DNA from: Cydia pomonella | Lineage: Eukaryota; Arthropoda; Insecta; Lepidoptera; Tortricidae | Direction of reading: 5' to 3' | Length of the DNA: 64,000 nt | NCBI RefSeq assembly: GCF_033807575.1 | Contig: NC_084707.1 | Coordinates: 24,205,888 to 24,269,887 of the forward strand | Part shown: one piece after another, positions 1 through 12,600 of the stretch | Layout: each line of letters begins with the position of its first letter | How positions within the stretch are numbered: the first letter of the stretch is position 1 | The notes under the pieces: model-generated | Seen by the model: the letters and a program-made list of their open reading frames with translations, nothing else | Told to the model about the DNA's origin: nothing | Databases searched by the model: none | Translations under genes and position numbers: made by a program

Positions 1-323
1 TATTTCTCTTTTTTTTTTTTGTATATAGAGGGTACTCTATTTCTTGGTTTTCTTGACTTCTTTTGTTTTAAACATCACCAATGATGTAGATAATAACTAT
101 TGGGCTTAATGATCATAAGGTAAGGCTATATTTACGTTCTTATACAGGTCAATGAACTTTCCCTCCAAAATTGTTGAAGTGCAACATTTATCAACTGATT
201 CAATTAAAGTTAACTAAATATCCATTAACAATTTTAACTAATGCATAACCACAAAGAAAGCACATGTTTTGTTTTTTGTTATGATTACACTCTTTTTTTA
301 CAAATCATCAATGTTATTTTTAG
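1..323 (+). other. Upstream intron of cyclin B3
   Basis: This AT-rich stretch ends in the acceptor ttattttTAG just before the first exon seen here. I see no coding sequence in it. The gene's promoter, start codon and N-terminal exons, including any destruction box, must lie to the left of the window. Confidence 0.6.
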
Positions 324-604
324 AACATCAAACCACAAGTCACAGTAAATGGCAAAACATCAAAGTCAAAACAGCTGCAACGAGTAGCCACTAATGCCCT
401 AGAGTCTGTACAGAAGCACTTTGCGAAGGACCCGCCCAAGCCTGTTGCGACTCGGGCCCAGAACGGCATCCTCAAGAATATTGAGAAAAAGGTGCTGAAG
501 GAAAATCAGAGTCAGAATCAGAGCAACTCGTCAAACTCTGCTAAATCAATGAGGAGTGATGTTTCTGGGGAGCCTTCACTGTATATGACTGCATTAGAAA
601 ATAT
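324..604 (+). CDS. CycB3: Cyclin B3 exon (first seen in window)
   Basis: The acceptor is tttTAG/AACATC and the donor is AATAT/GTAAGA. It gives 93 codons plus two bases of a split Ile. The product is a low-complexity, Lys/Asn/Ser-rich N-terminal linker (for example VATNALESVQKHF and NQSNSSNSAKS). Entry is in phase 0, so at least one coding exon precedes it. Confidence 0.85.
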
Positions 605-3600
605 GTAAGATATGATTTATGCCTGCCATTTTTAATTTTAGGATTATGAAATTCAACTTTCTTAGTTATCTTGAGAAAAAGTAATGGATATAAATTCATG
701 CACTATTTGCATTTTTTTTTTAAATTCATAATGGTAGTAGTTTCACATAGGGTCCCCCAGCAAGCTGGTTCTCTATACAAACATAGTTATGCTCATTGCT
801 CTGAGACTTTGTACTTCCAATAGCATAAGGTATATCTTGGGCTGTAATTGTTTTTGTAGCTTCAGATACCATAGTAAAAAAAAATACAGCTAAGTTTTTC
901 ATACAAAACTTGTTTTTGCTCTATTTTGTTTGATTTATAAGGTGGAGCACTATAAACTAACTTGTGCAAAGTTTAATTACAATCCAACACCTAGTTTTAA
1001 AATGGGAATCAAAATCTGTTTGTATGGGAAGGTGAAATTCGGCCATGCCGGGGACTCCTACTCATAAAAATTCGAATAAAAACTGGAACCTTGACTTAAA
1101 TACTTATCATCCACGCTTTTAATCAACAACTTTAAAAGATAAACATGAAGTTGGTCCACAGTATCATTATAATAAGAATAACTTCCTTTAGTTTGATCGA
1201 ATTATAGTATTTTTCAAAAACACTGTATGGTGACAGATGTCATCTCAGTACAATTTTGCAACATATTGCGTTTTAAGGTTATAAATTGTATGGAGTTGAC
1301 ATCTGTCACTGTATCTATGCTGTTCTAACTTCACCAAACATTACATTTAGGTTTTATATCCCAAAAATACCATTTTGTTCACATAATCTACCTGTCTGCC
1401 CTAGTGGGTGGGATGGTCCCGGGTTCAAATCCTGGTAAGCCTTAAATGAGCATGGATATTTTTATTCCTTACGCATGGGTGTTTTCTATGTATTTAAGTA
1501 TTTATAAATGTGTATAATATTATATATAACACAAGCCTTATTGCGCTTACTGCGGGGCCTAGTCAATTTGTGTAATAACATCTTATACAAATTACACTTT
1601 ATTTTCTAATACATAATGGTTATATACAGATGATTACTATAACTAGCTTATATCTAAAATAGGCCGTCGAGGCATTGTACCAAGGATGCTGGCAGCATTT
1701 CCTCGTTGTATTGCAATAATATTTATTTTGCTTCAATTCTCAATACATTACACCCTTGCAGAAGCCCCTTAGACCCCACAAAAGAAGAATGCAAGGCGAT
1801 CAGCGAGAAACTAGACAAAGTCAACCTAGACGACAGCGCAGCCAACAAATCCCTAGACGATGAGACAGATTTCCACCAGGCCCCTGCGGGAGTGGTGGAC
1901 TTTGACAAGGAGAACTGGAATGATGTGTTCCAAGTATCACAATATGCTATGGATATTTTCAATTATTTAAAAAATAGAGAGGTGAGTTTATGTTTTTGAT
2001 GACTTCATACATAGCTTGTTTACCTTTTATACTAGTTTATCTTTTTATGCTAAAAAAAAGGAGCTTGTGGCGAGCTCTTGGGGAACGAACTCACTGACCT
2101 GAGTGGGGTTTATATTATAATAACTTTTCACTTTTGCATAGATAAGCCAACATTTTTGTGTTGACAAGTTTTAATTTTTTTTTATTAGTATAGACTAATA
2201 GCCATAGGTACCATTCATATGAAATGTTGATGTAAATAAATTCATTAGCGTAGTAAAGCATTTATACTCAAAAAAATTACATTGAAATAAATGGCAGGTG
2301 ACAATTTTAACCTTTTCAACGCCAAGAACACCTAAAGTCGTTGGTAATTATCAAAGTCAAAGTAACCTTCACACCATAATATTAAGGTTTACATTAGCTC
2401 CCTTGCGCCCGCGAACTTGGCGTTTGAGTGATGCTTGTGTTTATGAAATAAAGCGTTCAAAAGGTTAATAGTGGATTTTTATGGGTTAGATCCCAGTCCC
2501 TAATTTAAACAAAAATATAATTAGTTAATTTCCTAATATAAACTATGGAAAGTTCCTGCTATATGCTCATTGCCGACCTTTATAGGTTTTATACTTTTCC
2601 AGCATCTATTTCCCGTGGACGACTACCTATCCCGGATGAAAGGCATCACCTCCTGGATGCGAGCTCTCCTTGTAGACTGGATGGTAGAGGTCCAGGAGAG
2701 CTTCGAGCTTAACCATGAGACGTTATACTTGGCGGTGAAGCTGGTGGACCTGTACCTAACCAAGTCCTCGCTGAAGCAGGCTGAGAAGGAGCATCTTACT
2801 AAGGAGGAGCTGCAGCTGCTTGGGGCTTCTGCGCTGTTCATTGCTTCCAAGTTTGACGTAAGTGTTAATAAGTCAATAATCTAGTTCTTGACAGACAAGT
2901 CCAGTATTGGAGACAGCGTGAAATGGACCAGATAGCATTTGAAACAAGATGGTTTCGCCTGTTGCCAACTTTTTAAAAATATGTACACTCCTTGAAGCAC
3001 CCTATATTGACCAACTGTCAACGTGTGTTGTAGACTCCGAGGAAATATCCTTGCCGCTTCTTTCCGTCACTCTACGCAACATTTTAATATTTAACAAATT
3101 TGACACATATCAGTGAAAGAATAAGGATCAAAGTCAAATGGCATTCTAAAAGTTTTAATCATGTGTCGAAAGATGGCAGTAAATTCACGTGGCTACAAAG
3201 TTTTCTTTGACAATACACCTCTATTTCAAACTCTCTTTGATGATGTGTATATAAATACTTAAATACATAGAAAATACCCATGACTCAGAAACGGGTCTCT
3301 ATTGCTTCCCATAAAGTTTTAAGTCATAATGTATTGTTTGTCCGCATTTTCGTTTGCCATAATTTGGTTTTTCTCAGAAACCCTAACTTTTCAGGATTAC
3401 CATAAAACGAACCTAACCTAACCTATCTATAGGATAACCTAAGGAAATTTCTGAAAAGATAACGGTTTCAGAGTTATGACTAATGATAATATGACTATCA
3501 TTTTTTCATTACGTTATGACTTTCTTATTGAAAGTCATATATATGCGAAAGAAAGGGATCTGCTCTGAAATCCGTAAATTACCTGGGCAGGAATCACGTA

Positions 3601-6600
3601 CTTAGTTTATGTAAACTGAAGTGTATATTGACAACATTAGGCAGAACGATGCTAGAAAGACCTAAGTGTATTTCTGACAAAAAAATTGGTTGATATTTAT
3701 CTCATCCATACGCACCGATTATTACCGGAAACCACTGACAAACTATTTACATTTCATATTTTTTCACGCGTCACAAATAATCTTCCCTTTTTCCCAAACA
3801 TATCACCACTACCGTCTACACAGGTTCACACCTTTTGAAGCTTATTTCATCTAGATAAGGGCTACTTGAATCATGATCAAATAAGTACAAAGGGTGCAAT
3901 AATCTCTTCAAGTCTCCCAATTTATATTCGCACCCCAACCCCATGTGCCAAATTGAAAACCACCCATGCAATGCTCTGATTTCTGTCCGTCCTACACAAT
4001 GGCACCCCTCACTGTAAAGTCAGACAATATATTCATTCCTTATGCACCCTAACGTCTCAGCTGCTAAATATATTTTGGTAAAAATCTCACGCCTTGCCAT
4101 TTGGTTTGGGGAAGGTACAAGCTGTCATATACAATATGACAGCTGATTGTAGTATTGGTTTCGTAATTTAAAATTATAAAGGTAGAACTAGTATGGAGAT
4201 AAGAATTCTTAAAATGACGCTGACAGTTTATGTGGCCTTTCTACGGTACAATACTTCATATGAAAATATGACCAAAACTATTAAGTTCGTTTTTCTCAAA
4301 TTTGTAATGAAATGTTGACATGACTTCAAATTAGGTCCGGAAATACGACGTATCCGGCGCGATGAGTGAAGATGATACGTACAGGAATTTCATACAGTCA
4401 TACACTCCTAGGCCTGTAAAGCAACCTTCTTTTACTTTTAAACATCAAATTGTGACACAACGTCTTGGCATTCGACCATGAAATAGTAGTAGATTCGTAA
4501 TTTGTTTTTAGCTGTGTAACAAATTGACTACACTTTTTTTTATTTCATTGCAAGTTTTTTTTTTATGCTACGTCGGTGGCAAACAAGCATACGGCCCGCC
4601 TGATGGTAAGCAGGATCCGTAGCCTATGTACGCCTGCAACTCCAGAGGAGTTACATGCGCGTTGCCGACCCTAACCCCCCCCCCCCCCTCGTTGAGTTCT
4701 GGCAACCTTACTCACCGGCAGGAACACAACACTATGGGTCTAGTGTTATTTGGCTGCGATTTTCTGTAAGGTGGAGGTACTTCCCCAGTTGGGCTCTGCT
4801 CTAGATCTGGAATGACATCCGCTGTGCTGTGCCCTACCACACAAAGCGAGATGACATTCACAATGCCCATACCTCTCTTGTGGACGTAGTTTAAGGACGT
4901 ACCCGGGTCCAAAAGTTTGAGAAAAGCACTATACAAATCTCGGCGAGAAACGGGGTTGCTGGCCGCGTATGCCTATCCTGCCTCGCTACGCTCGGCCGTC
5001 TATATCTACTTGGCCTGCATTCCTTCGTTTCCCGGCCTCTATAGTAATGTACTATTGCTGATGCGTTTGCAGTTACTTTTCAAAACAAACTAGCGTAGTC
5101 AAATTATAGGTCCCTTTCCGGTTTCCGATGAAGCTGAAAATTTACATAGATAAGTACGTAAGGGTGACAATGCAATATTATGGTACCATCAAGCTAATCT
5201 GAGACAGGAGGTAGCCATGGGAACTCTGCGATACAACAGCGCAGCCTAATTGTGTGTTCGGGTTTTTAGAGTTGTCTCGATGAGTATTAGTTGCGTGTGG
5301 AAAGAAAAGTGCAGTCAGCGATAAAAGCTTGTACTAAAAATGAAGTTTTTGTAAAAACTTATTTATTACGTTTTTTTAGGGTTCCGTACCCAAAGGGTAA
5401 AACGGGACCCTATTACTAAGACTCCGCTGTCCGTCCGTCCGTCTGTCAACAGGCTTGTATTTCATGAACCGTCCTAGCTATGACGGTTCATGAAATACAA
5501 GCGACAGTTGAAATTTTCACAGATGATGTATTTCGGTTGCCGCTATAACAACAAATACTAAAAAGTACGGAACCCTCGGTGGGCGACAAGGGCGACTCGC
5601 ACATGTCCGGTTTTTTTCATTCTTATACCGAAATATAATATTTTATGCGAATGGAACATGAAAGAGGTTGAACGATACATTACTTTTAAATCTGATTTTC
5701 GAGCTGTTTAAATGCCATAATAGTACATTACGTTACTGTGTCGAACATTTAAAGGGCCATATGTACTGTAAAACGTTGTACGATACATGTGCGAATAGGT
5801 AATTCGCAACTCGTGTCGATTTAAAATATTTACCGCTTCAATTTATCCGAAAAAAACGTTTTAATCGTTTTTTTCGTGAAGGTTTCAATCGGTTATTTTT
5901 CTTAATACTGGTGTGTAGGTAAATGATTATTGACAATATTGACATCTGTGTCACTTCAGTTCAATTGTCACAATCGTGTGGCTTCGTTACGCTTTATGTG
6001 GCTTTATTATCTGATGAAGAGTTTCTAAAAATGGTGCAGTATATTACGAAATTAACAGATAATATGCAGTTAAGCACCAGCGATATGATGGGTCAATTTG
6101 CCGAGTATCAATCGAAAGGAGGTTTCTGGGGTAACGAGTGTATTTGGCCTATCACGAAAATAAATCCCCTTAATTGGTGGAAAGGTTTATGCTCTACAAA
6201 ACTGCTTTCAAAAATTGCAATCCGATTACTGAGCATTCCTCCATCATCTGCCGCCGCAGAAAGAAATAGGTCATTATTTGGAAGGACGCATACTAAAGAT
6301 CGCAATCGACTTTTGCCAGAACGGCTAAACAAATTAATCTACATTCGGTCTAATTTACACCTACAAATGGGCAACATCGACGACATGATAGCCGAAACAA
6401 TTGAATTATGGTCATAGTGATAGTGATGATGAAATAAATGAATAGTAATGATATTAAATAAATTGTAGTGACTTATTGTATTTTTTCTTTAAAAATCCGA
6501 AAAAAAACGGAAAAAAACGTATATTTCATAAATTCCCGAAAGAATCATTTGTTTTTTTCCGACATTTTCAACGCTAATTGTGACGGAAGAGTAACTACGG

Positions 6601-9600
6601 AACCCTACACTGAGCGTGGCCCGACATGCTCTTGGCCGGTTTTATTTATTACTGATATTTCTTGTCTACTGCAAGTGCAATCGCCACAGAGTAACTAGGT
6701 CAGACCAAGATAAGTTGGCAGCGATTTTGATAGCCCAGACAACGCAAGTGCTGTTAAATTATGACGTTTACTTAACACTTGCACAAGCTGGGCCATCAAA
6801 ATCGCTGCCAACATAGCTTGGTCTGATTGTTATATTCTGTTAGTTTTAATTGTTTCTCTCGTGTTAATAATGATATAATTATTTTCAGGAACGCATCCCC
6901 CCTCTAGTAGATGACTTCCTGTACATCTGCGATGGCGCGTACACACTGAGCCAACTGCTGAAGATGGAGATGACCATCCTCCGCACCGTGGACTTCGACC
7001 TCGGCGTGCCGCTCTCCTACCGCTTCCTGCGGCGCTACGCTCGGGTCAGTACACCGTCACAAACATCTTTTTATACCAGGCGTTACAGACATTCCCATAT
7101 GCTGGGGATGCATGGAGACGGTAGAGACAGCTTCTCATGTGGTGGTAGAGCGGATATCAATCCAGAGACAGCGGATGTCATTCCAGATCTAGAGCAGAGC
7201 CCAACTGGGGAAGTACCTCCACCTTATAGAAAACCGCAGCCAAATAACACTAGACCCTACTCATAGTGTTGTGTTCCTGCCGGTGAGTAGGGTTGCCAGA
7301 GTCAACGAGGGGGGGGGTTTAGGGTCGGCAACGCGCATGTAAATCTGGAGTTGCAGGCGTACATAGGCTACGTAAACTGCTTACTATCAGGCGTGCCGTA
7401 TGCTTGTTTGCCACCGACGTAGTATTAAAGAAAAAACATGAAAGGTTTGATAGAATTCCTATGTGTGTGCATGTTTTGTCTGGAGCCCATTGTATAATAA
7501 ACCGTTTAAAATAAAAATATTTAACCTGTACTTAGTTTGATAGGTCTAAATTGCGCTCTGTGTTACAAGTTTAATATGTGTATCTGTGCGTCTGTATGTT
7601 ACATTGTAGCTCCCACCAATGAACCCATGTAACTTCGGTTTTCTGCATATGTATTTCGCCGAGAATTTTAATTATAGGCTCAGTTGCAATAATCAAAGCT
7701 GTCTCACTGATAGGGACCGTGCGCGTTGGAGGGTCTGCCATCTTGTGGCCTGAATCGGAATCATAAACATGCACATGTACACGTCACGTGTTTTCTTGTG
7801 CATGGTAGGTTCTGCCATCTTGTGGGCTACATCGGAACAAAAAACATCACATTTACGCCTCGCGCCAAAAATCTGACGGCTCCCGTGCTGCCTCCTACAG
7901 TTCATGCACGCTCCCTATAGCGATCGACGTTATAATAAATAAATAATCTATATTAATAATTTCGTCCAGGGGTACGGTAGACCCGAATGAAATTATACTC
8001 AAATGAAAGAGCGTTAAAAAATAAGAGTTTTGAATCGACTACATATATTGGCAAAATTCGGATTATCGCGTATTTTGCATTTAAAAGTGTTAATTTAATG
8101 ACAAACACATGACAAAAGGTAGGCCATATTTAATTTGGAAAATGACAGCGACGGGTGCGTTCGGAAATTGTGAACACTTTTGCGACGGCATGTTGGTTGG
8201 CACCCAGTGTGTAAGATGCACAAACTTTTTTTAAAGAATGACTATGTATGTCACTGTTTGTAAATGATGTATAAAGTAAGGCGCGGTAAATAAAATTTTC
8301 TATGGGAGGACAACCCTTCACGCCTACATTTTTAACCGACTTCAAGATTTCAAAAGAGGAGATTATCAATTCGGTTGTGTTCTTTTTTTGTTTTTTTTTT
8401 AATGTTTGTTACTCCATAACTCCGTCATTTCTGAACAGATTTTGAAAATTATTTTTTTGTTTGAATACAGATTGGTCCCGTTTTTGTCAAAACTCAGTTC
8501 TGATGATGGGATCCATGAGCAATCGAGGGCACTCTTCAAATGTGAAAGGCATACATATAGTGATTTTTGTATTTTCTGTAACAAATCAAGCATTTACATT
8601 AAAAAAAATGACATTTCATGAAGTGGAACTGCTGATGATGAACAGAATGGAACTCTTCAACGACGCATAGTACACGTTTGGCGATTTCTCCTGTTCGCTG
8701 TGTTTGTTAAGTAAATTAAATTTTCAAAACAAATTTTTGTCAAGTTCGCATTTACATTTAAAAAAGTGACATTTGATGAAGTGGAACTGCTGATGATGTT
8801 CAGAATGGAACTCTTCAACGACGCATAGTACACGTTTGGCGATTTCTCCTGTTCGCTGTGTTTGTTAAGTAAATTAAATTTTTAAAACAAATTTTTGTCA
8901 AGTTCGAGTTCTGACGATGGGGTCCATGAGGAATCGAGTCAACTCTTCAAATATGAAAGGCATACATATAGTGATTTTTGTATTTTCTTTAACAAATCAA
9001 GCATTTACATTTAAAAAAGTGACATTTGATGAAGTGGAACTGCTGATGATGTTTAGAATGGAACTCTTCAACGACGCATAATTCACGTTTGGCGATTTCT
9101 CCTGTTCGCTGTGTTTGTTAAGTAAATTAAATTTTCAAAACAAATTTTTGTCAAGATGGAGTTCTGACGATGGGGTCCATGAGAAATCGAGTCAACTCTT
9201 CAAATATGAAAGGCATACATATAGTGATTTTTGTATTTTCTTTAACAAATCAAGCATATACATTTAAAAAAGTAACATTTGATGAAGTGGAACTGCTGAT
9301 GATGATCAGAATGGAACTTCAATGATGCATAGTTCACGTTTGGCAATTTGTTCTCTTTGCCAAGCAGTTAGGTTTTCAAGGCACATTTTTATATTTTTAT
9401 CCTATTTAATTTTTTTAATAATTATCTGGTGTTTTATTTCATGCATGGTGTGAAATAATTTATCATAAATACAGTCGAATACCCTATTGCGGGCTTACCA
9501 GTCAACCATAGGGCAAATCTGAAATGTGTCAAGGTGGGTGCAGTGGCAAAAAACAACATGTTACCTCCTTTTCTACATAATTAGGCGTAGGACGCTGTCT

Positions 9601-12600
9601 TTTTAATTTCATTTTATGAAATCTAAAATCAACAATAATCGTTCTTCCACCGGTCTCCCTCATTGAAGTCGGTTTTTTTTTCTTAAAAATTATATAGCCG
9701 CATTTTTCTACTGACTAACTGAGTGTGCCAGAGTTATTATTTTACCCGAGCAAAGCCGGGTTTTCGTCTAGTAAATAATTATTATAGGACATTATTACAC
9801 AAATTGACTAAGTCCCACAGTAAGCTCAATAAGGCTTGTGTTGAGGGTACTTAGACAACGATATATATAATATATAAATATTTATAAATACTTAAATACA
9901 TAGAAAACACCCATGACTCAGGAACAAATATCCATGCTCATCACACAAATACATGCCCTTACCAGGATTTGAACCCGGGACCATCAGCTTCGTAGGCAGG
10001 GTCACTACCCACTAGGCCAAACCGGTCGTCAAACATACAGCTCAACAGTGAACTATGAAACCTCCCATTCTATAAAATTTGACGAATCTTACATTATGTT
10101 TTGGAGCAACCGACGCTTGAGAGTTATTTCCAACAATTTCAGCTAACAATAAGTATCTTTGGTCGTGTTACAGTGTGCTCGCCTGTCGATGCCAACATTG
10201 ACCCTGGCGCGCTTCGTGCTAGAACAGTGTCTACTAGACTACGCTCTAGTACAACACTCTGACAGCAAAATGGCGGCGGCAGCTCTTTACATCGCGCTAC
10301 GTATGAAATCCCTTGGCCACTGGACGCCCACGTTGGAGTATTACACAGGTAGCTATTATTGTTTGTTCGTCTGTTAATGCAAACATAGACAATAGTCCGG
10401 TTCGTGCTAGAACAGTGTCTACTAGACTACGCTCTAGTACAACACTCTGACAGCAAAATGGCGGCGGCAGCTCTTTACATCGCGCTACGTATGAAATCCC
10501 TTGGACACTGGACGCCTAGGTTGGAGTATTACACAGGTAGCTATTATTGTTTGTTCGTCTGTTAATGCAAATATAGACAATAGTCCGGTTGGTGCTACAA
10601 CAGTGTCTACTAGACTACGCTCTAGTACAACACTGACAGCAAAATGGCGGCGGCAGCTCTTTACATCGCGCTACGTATGAAATCCCTTGGACACTGGACG
10701 CCTACGTTGGAGTATTACACAGGTAGCTATTATTGTTTGTTCGTCTGTTAATGCAAACATAGACAATAGTCCGGTTCGTGCTAGAACAGTGTCTACTAGA
10801 CTACGCTCTAGTACAACACTGACAGCAAAATGGCGGCGGCAGCCCTTTACATAGCGCTAAGTATGAAATCCCTTGGACACTGGACGCTTACGTTGGAATA
10901 TTTCACAGGTAGCTATTATTGTTTGTTCGTCTGTTAATGCAAACATAGACAATAGTCCGGTTCGTGCTAGAACAGTGTCTACTAGACTACGCTCTAGTAC
11001 AACACTCTGACAGCAAAATGGCGGCGGCAGCTCTTTACATCGCGCTACGTATGAAATCCCTTGGACACTGGACGCCTACGTTGGAGTATTACACAGGTAG
11101 CTATTATTGTTTGTTCGTCTGTTAATGCAAATATAGACAATAGTCCGGTTGGTGCTACAACAGTGTCTACTAGACTACGCTCTAGTACAACACTGACAGC
11201 AAAATGGCGGCGGCAGCTCTTTACATCGCGCTACGTATGAAATCCCTTGGACACTGGACGCCTAGGTTGGAGTATTACACAGGTAGCTATTATTGTTTGT
11301 TCGTCTGTTAATGCAAATATAGACAATAGTCCGGTTGGTGCTACAACAGTGTCTACTAGACTACGCTCTAGTACAACACTGACAGCAAAATGGCGGCGGC
11401 AGCTCTTTACATCGCGCTACGTATGAAATCCCTTGGACACTGGACGCCTACGTTGGAGTATTACACAGGTAGCTATTATTGTTTGTTCGTCTGTTAATGC
11501 AAACATAGACAATAGTCCGGTTCGTGCTAGAACAGTGTCTACTAGACTACGCTCTAGTACAACACTGACAGCAAAATGGCGGCGGCAGCCCTTTACATAG
11601 CGCTAAGTATGAAATCCCTTGGACACTGGACGCTTACGTTGGAATATTTCACAAGTAACTATTATTGTTTGCTCATCTGTTAATGTCAACATAGACAATA
11701 TTTTGGTTCGTGTTAGAACAGTGTCTATTAGACTACGCTCTAGTACGAGTACAACTTTCGGATGTATGTGGAATCATAAAGAATCGAAATAAAAATGCGA
11801 GCGTAGCGAGCGCGAAAATTCTTCTATAGAAATAACTCAATTTGATAGCCACCTGACCTGAGAGCTCACGATCGTCGCTCTCAATAGCTCGTACACACCA
11901 AGTCGCCGTGGCCGAAACCGGCCAGGACATGATGATGACCTATAACACAAGCTTTGCTTAATTAATAGAATCAGGCGTTACTTTGCCAATTAAAACAAGA
12001 AAAAAAAATACGTTGTTTTCTCGCGGATTATCACAGCAATATTTCTTGTTTTAATTAAGCTTTGCTTAGTTTGGTTCTAGGTGGTTTTTTATAAGTTTGT
12101 TCCCATGTATTTATTTCATTTAACCTTTTGAACGCCACGCCTATCGCACGCGGCGCGTAATCGTGAACCTTGTCGGTACGCATGAAGGTTGATATTGGGC
12201 CGTAGCCGCGCGCGTCATATGACGTCTTTGGCGGTCAAAAAGTTAAGAAAAAATACCCTGTTTTAAATATTATTATAGGACATTATTACACAAATTGACT
12301 AAGTCCCACAGTAAGCTCAATAAGGCTTGTGTGGAGGGTACTTAGACAACGATATATATAATATATAAATATTTATAAATACTGAGAAAACACCCATGGC
12401 TCAGGAACAAATATCCATGCTCATCACACGAATTAATGCCCTTACCAGGATTTGAACCCGGGACCATCGGCTTCATAGGCAGGGTCACTACCCACTAGGC
12501 CAGACCGGTCGCCGGTGTTTTGCCGCCCCGGGCCGTGGCCCTCTTGGCCCTAGGGTGAATACGCCCCTGCTAACAGTGCCGAGAGGCTGTCACGTTAAAA

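Noticed and set aside
10401..11700. Tandem array as a CRISPR or as real alternative exons
   Set aside because: The units contain no variable spacers and are eukaryotic exon copies. As exons they lack the true acceptor, and five carry a two-base loss, so they are not called as CDS.
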